From positions 1-11,553 of the forward strand of contig CABQJX010000089.1 in the NCBI GenBank assembly GCA_902464595.1: 11,553 nucleotides of DNA, read 5' to 3'. The DNA is from an uncultured Lachnoclostridium sp. (GTDB taxonomy: Bacteria; Bacillota; Clostridia; Lachnospirales; Lachnospiraceae). Numbering within the stretch: the first letter of the stretch is position 1; every line of letters begins with the position of its first letter. Positions 6,969 through 11,553 of the stretch are shown in pieces. Below the pieces are notes generated by a model. The model did no database searches. It was not told where the DNA came from and was given only the letters and a program-made list of their open reading frames with translations. Both the position numbers and the translations under genes were made by a program.

Positions 6969-7025
6969 TCCTGTTTCCCGTATCAAACATAAGAAACTCA
7001 AAGAAACAAAGGAAACCGTTAAGTT

Positions 7026-8474
7026 ATGCAGTTTAACTCATATTTGTTTTTATTGCTGTTCCTTCCCCTTACACTGTTAGGGTATTTCTGTTTGGGAAAG
7101 AGAATGGGACGGTCCGGGGCCATGGGATGGCTTACCGGGGCTTCCCTTGTATTTTTTGCCTGGAAGATGCCTCTCTGGCATATAGGGCTTTTGCTCGGAA
7201 GCGCTCTTTTTAACTGGCATTTATCCCGTCTCCTTGTGGGAAAAGAAGGCGGGATACCGGGAGGGAATACAAAAAGAAAGCTCCTTCTGGCTTTTGGAGT
7301 CGGGGGAAACCTGGCTTTGCTGTTTTATTTTAAATACACTGGATTTTTCCTGGAAAATGCAAACCGCATATTTGACAGGGAATGGACCTTTTACAAAATA
7401 CTTGTCCCAATGGGCCTCAGTTTTTTTACCTTTCAGCAGATCGCCTGGCTGGTGGATTCCTACCGTCTGGAGACAAGAGGATACCATTTTGGGGAATACC
7501 TGCTGTTTTCGGTATACTTTCCAAAGATTGCGATGGGGCCAATTCTCCTTCATGGAGAATTGATCCCCCAGCTTCGGGATCCTTCCCGTATTAAAGCGGA
7601 TCCTGAGAAGATCAGCGAAGGGCTTATGATCCTGGCTGTGGGACTTTTTAAGAAGGTGATCCTGGCAGAGTTTTTTGCAGGCCCGGTGGCTTGGGGTTTT
7701 GGTTCAAAAGAGATCCTGGGCTCATCAGACGCTTTTTTCGTGATGGTATCCTATGGATTTCAGCTGTATTTTGATTTCAGCGGCTATTGTGATATGGCAA
7801 TGGGAGTGTCCCGGATGTTTGGATTGGAGCTGCCCCTTAATTTTGACTCTCCCTACCAGGCATTGTCGCCAGTAGAATTTTGGAAGCGATGGCATATAAC
7901 GCTGACCCGCTTTTTGCGCAAATATCTGTACTTTCCTCTGGGAGGGAGCAAAAAGGGGATTCTTCGGACCTATGTGAATATTATGATCGTCTTTCTGGTC
8001 AGCGGACTATGGCATGGAGCGGCCTGGACCTTTGTTCTATGGGGGATCCTTCACGGTTTGGGGCAGTGCCTGAACCGTCTGTTCCAAAAAACATGGGAAG
8101 GCTTTCACGCCGCTTTTCAGTGGATGGGAACCTTTTTGTTTGTCAATCTGACCTGGGTGGTATTCCGGGCGGAGAGCGTGTCCCAGGCAAAGGACTTTTT
8201 AAAGGGACTGCTGAATTATGGAAAAATGCAGCTGAATCCCGCTTTTTTGGACAGCTTTCAGATGGTGGAGCTGCCTCCCTTTTTGACCAGCCACCGTCTG
8301 TTCACCGTGTTTGGGATCTATGGCATTGCATTTTTCCTGGTGATGAATACGAACAATATGGGAAGAACAAAGCTGCGCCCCACTCTTTTTCGTGGAATCG
8401 GTACGGCCCTTCTTCTGGTATGGTCGATCCTTTCATTGGGCGGAATTTCCGGTTTTATTTACTTCCAGTTTTAG
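7026..8474 (+). CDS. MBOAT-family O-acyltransferase (AlgI/DltB-like)
   Basis: A polytopic membrane enzyme that passes an acyl group, typically acetyl, across the membrane to a surface or secreted polymer. The 482 residues start with the AlgI-like MQFNSYLFLLLFLPLTLLGYF and contain many hydrophobic helices. The MBOAT core is intact: a DFSGYCDMAMGVSRMFG block, PVEFWKRWHITLTRFLRKYLYFPLGG with His290, and SGLWHGAAWTFVLWG with His330 at the position of the conserved catalytic histidine. AAAGGA (7008-7013) lies 12 bases before the ATG, a rather loose spacing. The gene follows csoR by 57 bases and is followed by an SGNH-like protein, the usual MBOAT plus partner arrangement seen with alginate and teichoic-acid acylation. 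The acceptor polymer is unknown because no polysaccharide synthesis gene is in view. Placement inside a copper gene cluster is unusual. Confidence 0.93.
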   Translation: MQFNSYLFLLLFLPLTLLGYFCLGKRMGRSGAMGWLTGASLVFFAWKMPLWHIGLLLGSALFNWHLSRLLVGKEGGIPGGNTKRKLLLAFGVGGNLALLFYFKYTGFFLENANRIFDREWTFYKILVPMGLSFFTFQQIAWLVDSYRLETRGYHFGEYLLFSVYFPKIAMGPILLHGELIPQLRDPSRIKADPEKISEGLMILAVGLFKKVILAEFFAGPVAWGFGSKEILGSSDAFFVMVSYGFQLYFDFSGYCDMAMGVSRMFGLELPLNFDSPYQALSPVEFWKRWHITLTRFLRKYLYFPLGGSKKGILRTYVNIMIVFLVSGLWHGAAWTFVLWGILHGLGQCLNRLFQKTWEGFHAAFQWMGTFLFVNLTWVVFRAESVSQAKDFLKGLLNYGKMQLNPAFLDSFQMVELPPFLTSHRLFTVFGIYGIAFFLVMNTNNMGRTKLRPTLFRGIGTALLLVWSILSLGGISGFIYFQF

Positions 8475-8579
8475 TAAGCTTCAAAAAACCGACGGATTAC
8501 AGTTGGTAAAGATCGAAGAATCAGCGGATCACAAAGTGAAATACAGGGCGCTTATTGGCCTGTCAAGGAGAGAAACAGA

Positions 8580-9692
8580 GTGGAAGCACAAAAGAATGAT
8601 TTAAAAACAGGGGGAAAGAACGGTGCGGTGCGGTGGCTTGCCTTTACCATGGGCGCAGTTCTCCTTTTATTGGCAGCCTTTGCAGGGGCGGTGGTTTACG
8701 TGGATCCATTTTTCCATTATCATAAGCCGGTTCCCGGCCTTGCCTATCCCATTGACAGCGAGCGCTACCAAAATGATGGGATCAGCCGCCATTTTGAGTA
8801 TGATGCAGTGCTTACAGGCACGTCTATGATGGAAAATTTTAAGACCAGTTTATTTGACAGCCTGTTTGGAGCCCGCTCGATCAAAATTCCTTTTGCAGGA
8901 GGGTATTACAAAGAAGTGGATCAGGCTGTGAGCCGTGCTGTTTCCTACAATCCCCATATCCGCATGGTATGCCGCGGACTGGATCGGAGCTTTCTTCTGC
9001 AGGAAGCGGATGCTGTGAATCAGGCGGCTCCGGCTTCGGATTATCTGTGGGATGATAACCTGTGGAACGACGTGGAGTATATTTTTAACAAAGAGGTAAT
9101 CTTTGGAAATCTGCGGGCAGTATCTGCCAGAACCAGAGCTGGGGAGAAGACAACAGACTTTGATGAATATATGCACTGGGCTCCTGAAAAGGAGTGGGGA
9201 CATGAGGCGGTTCTTAAAACATATGACCGGCAGGAAGCGGAAAAGGAGCAGAAGCCCTTTACGGAGGAAGACCGGCGCATGGTTTTGGAAAATCTGGAGC
9301 AGAATGTGTTAAGGACTGCAAGAGAGAATCCGCAGATCACATTTTACTGCTTTATTCCTCCTTACAGCATCGCCTGGTGGGACAGTGAGCTGATGGTAAA
9401 GGGGGAGTTTGAGCGTCAGATGGAAGCATACCGTTTGATGGCAGAGACCCTTTTAAGCTGTGAAAATATCCGCCTCTTTGCTTTTGATGATGTCTATGAG
9501 ATTACCTGTGACCTGGGGAATTATATGGACGTGATCCACTATTCTGAGGAAGTGGGCGATCAGCTCCTTACTTTTATGGCAGAGGGAAAACATGAGATCA
9601 CAGAAGAAAATGCAGAGCAGTATTTTGACAAAATCACCCGGTTTTATCAGAGCTATGACTACGAGAGCATATATGGATCCCATGAAGTATAA
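8580..9692 (+). CDS. Membrane-anchored SGNH-like acyltransferase partner (DltD/AlgJ/AlgX type)
   Basis: An extracytoplasmic protein expected to accept the acyl group exported by the MBOAT enzyme and place it on a polymer. The 370 residues have one N-terminal helix (about 17-40), so the rest probably faces outside, followed by VDPFFHYHKP, a common start of this family. SGNH-type residues are visible: the nucleophile block LTGTSMMENF with Ser82, and MDVIHYSEEVG near the C-terminus giving Asp317 and His320. FYCFIPPYSIAWWD is another conserved-looking block. The start is GTG, supported by AAGGAG (8565-8570) 9 bases upstream. The 105-base gap from the MBOAT gene holds no terminator or clear promoter. 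Function follows from the motif set and the neighbour; overall similarity to DltD or AlgX cannot be measured here, and the substrate is unknown. Confidence 0.82.
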   Translation: MEAQKNDLKTGGKNGAVRWLAFTMGAVLLLLAAFAGAVVYVDPFFHYHKPVPGLAYPIDSERYQNDGISRHFEYDAVLTGTSMMENFKTSLFDSLFGARSIKIPFAGGYYKEVDQAVSRAVSYNPHIRMVCRGLDRSFLLQEADAVNQAAPASDYLWDDNLWNDVEYIFNKEVIFGNLRAVSARTRAGEKTTDFDEYMHWAPEKEWGHEAVLKTYDRQEAEKEQKPFTEEDRRMVLENLEQNVLRTARENPQITFYCFIPPYSIAWWDSELMVKGEFERQMEAYRLMAETLLSCENIRLFAFDDVYEITCDLGNYMDVIHYSEEVGDQLLTFMAEGKHEITEENAEQYFDKITRFYQSYDYESIYGSHEV

Positions 9693-9791
9693 ACAGATTG
9701 CAGCCATCCGGCAGGAGGAAGCCCTTTGGGGGCGATCAGCCTGCATTGGAGGGTTACGATAGATCAAAAGAATCGGAAAAGGAGAATGAAT

Positions 9792-9986
9792 ATGAAAACT
9801 TATAAGTGTGAAGAAATGATGTGTGACGGATGCGTAAAGCGTATTAAAAATGGGCTTTCGGCAGAGGGGATCGGACATGAAGTGGATCTGTCCGCAAAGA
9901 CGGTAAAGGTAGAGGGAGATGAGGCCGTTCAGGCTAAGGCAGTGGAGATTCTGGATGATTTAGGCTTCACAACGGCAGAAGTATAA
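9792..9986 (+). CDS. copZ: Small heavy-metal-associated (HMA) domain protein, CopZ-like copper chaperone
   Basis: A single HMA domain of 64 residues, slightly shorter than typical CopZ (about 68-70). It would bind Cu+ in the cytosol and hand it to CopA or CsoR. The metal loop is EEMMCDGCVKRI, with Cys11 and Cys14 in a CxxC and Met two residues before the first Cys, as in GMxCxxC. An extra Cys6 lies on the first strand. The rest (VDLSAKTVKVEGDEAV...EILDDLGF) follows the usual ferredoxin-like pattern. I chose the ATG at 9792 because AAAAGGAG (9777-9784) is 7 bases upstream. The ATG at 9786 is too close to it, and the longer frame from 9726 has no support. The gene lies 99 bases after the SGNH gene and is separated from copA-csoR by the acyltransferase pair. 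No CsoR-type operator precedes it, so copper control would need read-through from 4199. A different metal is possible. Confidence 0.88.
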   Translation: MKTYKCEEMMCDGCVKRIKNGLSAEGIGHEVDLSAKTVKVEGDEAVQAKAVEILDDLGFTTAEV

Positions 9987-10013
9987 ATAAAAGCAGAGAT
10001 GCAGCAAACAGAG

Positions 10014-10047
10014 AACAGCGTGGGCCGTAAAAGGTACACGCTGTTTT
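10014..10047 (+). terminator. Intrinsic terminator after the copZ-like gene
   Basis: AACAGCGTG (10014-10022) pairs perfectly with CACGCTGTT (10037-10045), followed by a T run to 10047, 27 bases after the stop. It closes the copper/acylation unit and lies between convergent genes. On the minus strand the same hairpin lacks a good T run, so it would be at most a weak terminator for the antiporter gene. An alternative stem, CGTAAAA (10026-10032) with TTTTACG (10044-10050), overlaps it. Confidence 0.85.
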
Positions 10048-10078
10048 ACGTAATAGATGGGATAGAAATAGAATGAGC

Positions 10079-11299
10079 TTATTGTTTTGTTGTCTCCCAA
10101 TAACGTTCTTTTTGTAATAGATGCTTATAAGTCAGATCGATTCCTAAGGCTCCAAGGGGGGCCGTAATGAGGATCCCCAGCACCGCAGCAGACAAGACCA
10201 GGGGACCGCAGGCCAGTCCCATGGTGAGAGGGACAGATCCGATAGCAGCCTGGACCGTTGCCTTTGGAAGGTATGCGATCACACAGAACAGGCGCTCCCT
10301 CCGGTTTAAGGGCGTTCCTAAAAAACAGAGGATCACGCCAAGCGAGCGCAGGGACAGGGCAATGAAAATCATGAGGATAGCCGCCCCTCCTGCCCGGGCG
10401 GTGTAACGGATGTCTACGGCTGCTCCCACCAGAACAAACAGAACCACCTCGGCAGCAAGCCACAGCTTTCCAAATTTTTCAGCAAGCCGTGCAGACACAG
10501 AGGGAATGCTTTTGAGGCGGATGATACAGGCCATGCTGACTACAGCTAAAAGGCCGGATACAGCGAAGATTCCCTTGAGCCAGGTTTCTATTGCCATGAG
10601 AAGGAAGGCGGTTCCGAGTACAATGATGACTTTCATACTGTTGCGGATATAGTGCCTGCGGATATAGGCGGTCTCAAAGAGCAGGCTCAGCCCATATCCG
10701 GCAGCCCATCCAAGGAGAATGCCGGACAGGATGGATATGGGGATGTTCACAAAGTCCATGGCCTGGGCGCTTCCTCCCCGGGCCATGGAGGAAAAGGTGG
10801 AAAACAGCACAATGACAAATATATCATCGCAGGACGCTCCAGCCATGATCAGCTGAGGAATGCTTTTATCTGTGCCATAATTTGATTCCATCAGCTGTAC
10901 CATGCGGGGAATGACAACAGCAGGGGACACGGCCCCCATAACAGCTCCCATGACAGCTGCCTCAATTGGCGTAATATGTAAGATGGAGGGAGCAAATAGG
11001 AAAAAGGCCAGTATTTCAAAGCTGGCCGGGAGAATGGCCATCATGATGGCAGGACGGCCCACTTTCTTTAAGTCGGCCAGATTTAAAGAAAGCCCTGCCT
11101 TTAACAGGATAATGATCAGGGCCAGCTGGCGCAGATCGGCGGAGACAGAAAGAACGGAGGGATCCAAAAGATTCAGGACGTAAGGGCCCAAAAGAATGCC
11201 TGTAAACAACATGCCGATGATACGGGGCAGCCGGAAAGCCTGGCAGAGGGCAGCCATAGCCAGCCCTGCAAGAAAGATCAGTGAAAGGGATGTAAGCAT
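10079..11299 (-). CDS. Cation:proton antiporter, CPA2-like (Na+/H+ exchanger family)
   Basis: A polytopic antiporter exchanging protons for Na+ or K+ across the membrane. The 406 residues give about 12-13 hydrophobic helices of the Na_H_Exchanger fold and no C-terminal TrkA-N domain, unlike KefB/KefC. The ion site GASCDDIFVIVLF has the Asp158-Asp159 pair typical of electrogenic CPA2 members such as NhaA and NapA, rather than Asn-Asp. LPKATVQAA supplies Lys346 at the place of the lysine found in that group. The start is certain: on the minus strand AAGGAGGA (11306-11313) lies 6 bases before the ATG. It is the only minus-strand gene in the window. The leader folds as a fluoride riboswitch with a terminator, so expression should be induced by fluoride. 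Na+/H+ antiporter genes are, to my knowledge, among those reported under crcB-motif RNAs. Direct fluoride transport by this protein is not implied; a role in coping with HF-driven acidification is one possibility. Confidence 0.93.
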   Translation of the reverse strand: MLTSLSLIFLAGLAMAALCQAFRLPRIIGMLFTGILLGPYVLNLLDPSVLSVSADLRQLALIIILLKAGLSLNLADLKKVGRPAIMMAILPASFEILAFFLFAPSILHITPIEAAVMGAVMGAVSPAVVIPRMVQLMESNYGTDKSIPQLIMAGASCDDIFVIVLFSTFSSMARGGSAQAMDFVNIPISILSGILLGWAAGYGLSLLFETAYIRRHYIRNSMKVIIVLGTAFLLMAIETWLKGIFAVSGLLAVVSMACIIRLKSIPSVSARLAEKFGKLWLAAEVVLFVLVGAAVDIRYTARAGGAAILMIFIALSLRSLGVILCFLGTPLNRRERLFCVIAYLPKATVQAAIGSVPLTMGLACGPLVLSAAVLGILITAPLGALGIDLTYKHLLQKERYWETTKQ

Positions 11300-11343
11300 A
11301 AAAAATCCTCCTTAAAAATAGGAATTATATTGTTGCCGGAAAC

Positions 11344-11392
11344 AAAAAAGCTGACATCCTCTGCTTGGATTCATATGCAGAAGTCATCAGCT
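11344..11392 (-). terminator. Riboswitch expression-platform terminator
   Basis: On the minus strand, AGCTGATGACTTCTGC (11392-11377) pairs with GCAGAGGATGTCAGCT (11364-11349): 16 positions with one A-A mismatch and three G-U wobbles, followed by a run of six T. The 5' arm is the 3' third of the fluoride aptamer, including the P2 strand AGC and the pseudoknot strand ACTTC. Terminator and ligand-bound aptamer therefore exclude each other. Fluoride should stabilise the aptamer and allow read-through to the antiporter gene. Confidence 0.9.
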
Positions 11393-11433
11393 GATCAAGC
11401 GGTTTTGGTTTCCCAGGGGAGCACTTCATTCCC
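11378..11433 (-). promoter_or_regulatory. Fluoride riboswitch aptamer (crcB motif)
   Basis: Read on the minus strand, P1 is GGGA (11433-11430) with TCCC (11420-11417), enclosing ATGAAGTGC, the same 4-9-4 layout as known fluoride aptamers. GAAGT in that loop (11427-11423) is complementary to ACTTC (11384-11380), giving the diagnostic pseudoknot. P2 is GCT (11400-11398) with AGC (11392-11390), preceded by AAAACC and followed by the conserved TGATG. The string CAGCTGATGACTTCTGC keeps the CTGATGRCYYCT form of the class while its pairing bases differ in concert with the loop. The joining segment before AAAACC is about 5 bases longer than in examples I remember. Assignment is from memory of the consensus, not a covariance search. 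Confidence 0.85.
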
Positions 11434-11439
11434 GGATTT

Positions 11440-11468
11440 ATTATAGCGCTTTTTAAGGGGGATGTAAA
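11440..11468 (-). promoter_or_regulatory. Promoter of the riboswitch-antiporter transcript
   Basis: On the minus strand, TTTACA (11468-11463), a 17-base spacer and a perfect TATAAT (11445-11440). Six bases later comes G11433, the first base of aptamer stem P1, at the expected +1. Confidence 0.88.
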
Positions 11469-11553
11469 CTCAAAAAGCGTACAGGTTTGTGTCAAGTGAT
11501 CGTTGGCAACTTACTACTTCATTTTTTCCTTATGATATTTTATCTGTTTTTGG
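11469..11553. other. Intergenic end of window, no gene seen
   Basis: An AT-rich stretch upstream of the antiporter promoter. I see no open frame with a ribosome site, no terminator and no paired promoter hexamers on either strand. Confidence 0.6.

Noticed and set aside
7880..8509. 209-codon plus-strand open frame inside the MBOAT gene
   Set aside because: It overlaps the catalytic MBOAT region in another frame and shows no domain; it is a shadow of the real gene.
9625..9630. TTGACA near the end of the SGNH gene as a promoter for copZ
   Set aside because: No -10-like hexamer occurs at usable spacing, and the match lies within coding sequence.
9711..9744. Nested short stems GCAGG/CCTGC and GCCC/GGGC before copZ as a terminator or riboswitch
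   Set aside because: The stems are only 4-5 bp with bulges, no T run follows, and no known RNA class is recognised.
9726..9791. N-terminal extension of the copZ-like gene
   Set aside because: The strong ribosome site AAAAGGAG at 9777-9784 fits only the ATG at 9792, where the HMA domain begins.
11490..11495. Minus-strand TTGACA as a -35 for the antiporter
   Set aside because: No acceptable -10 lies 16-18 bases downstream; the TTTACA/TATAAT pair at 11440-11468 fits far better.

Overview
The window reads as chromosomal DNA of a low-to-mid G+C Gram-positive anaerobe, most likely a Lachnospiraceae-type Clostridium. The grounds are the PolC-type replicative polymerase, strong AAGGAGG-like ribosome binding sites, consensus sigma-A promoters, a CsoR/CopA/CopZ copper system and AlgI-like acyltransferases. 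The genus assignment is inference; no rRNA or tRNA gene is present.

Layout, left to right. (1) 2-1756: the C-terminal third of polC, cut by the left edge and ending in a sliding-clamp-binding QLSLF peptide. (2) 1780-3323: a promoter that abuts a terminator-like hairpin, then an 11-helix Na+-dependent amino-acid (NSS-family) transporter with its own terminator. (3) 3330-4146: a small XRE-type repressor gene overlapping a four-helix membrane protein gene, behind a promoter into which three 18-bp dyad operators are built at exactly 23-bp intervals. The membrane gene ends in a 22-bp tandem duplication. (4) 4199-10047: a copper locus. A perfect consensus promoter is followed at once by a perfect 12-bp inverted repeat of CsoR-operator type, then copA (Cu+ P1B-ATPase) and csoR (copper-sensing repressor). 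A two-gene surface acylation pair (MBOAT acyltransferase plus SGNH-like partner) comes next, then a small copZ-like copper chaperone and a terminator. All five genes are on the + strand, and I see no terminator or convincing promoter between them. (5) 10079-11468, minus strand: a CPA2-type cation:proton antiporter whose leader folds as a crcB-type fluoride riboswitch, with a terminator that competes with the aptamer and a promoter placed so that +1 falls on the first base of the aptamer.

How they work together. CopA would export Cu+, CopZ would carry Cu+ in the cytosol, and CsoR would release the operator when it binds Cu+. The acyltransferase pair lies physically inside this unit, so copper-dependent surface acylation is possible but unproven. 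The antiporter is predicted to be switched on by fluoride rather than by Na+ or pH alone. The window is therefore mainly ion and toxic-ion stress functions placed next to a housekeeping polymerase gene. The least explained parts are the XRE/membrane-protein module and the acyltransferases between csoR and copZ.
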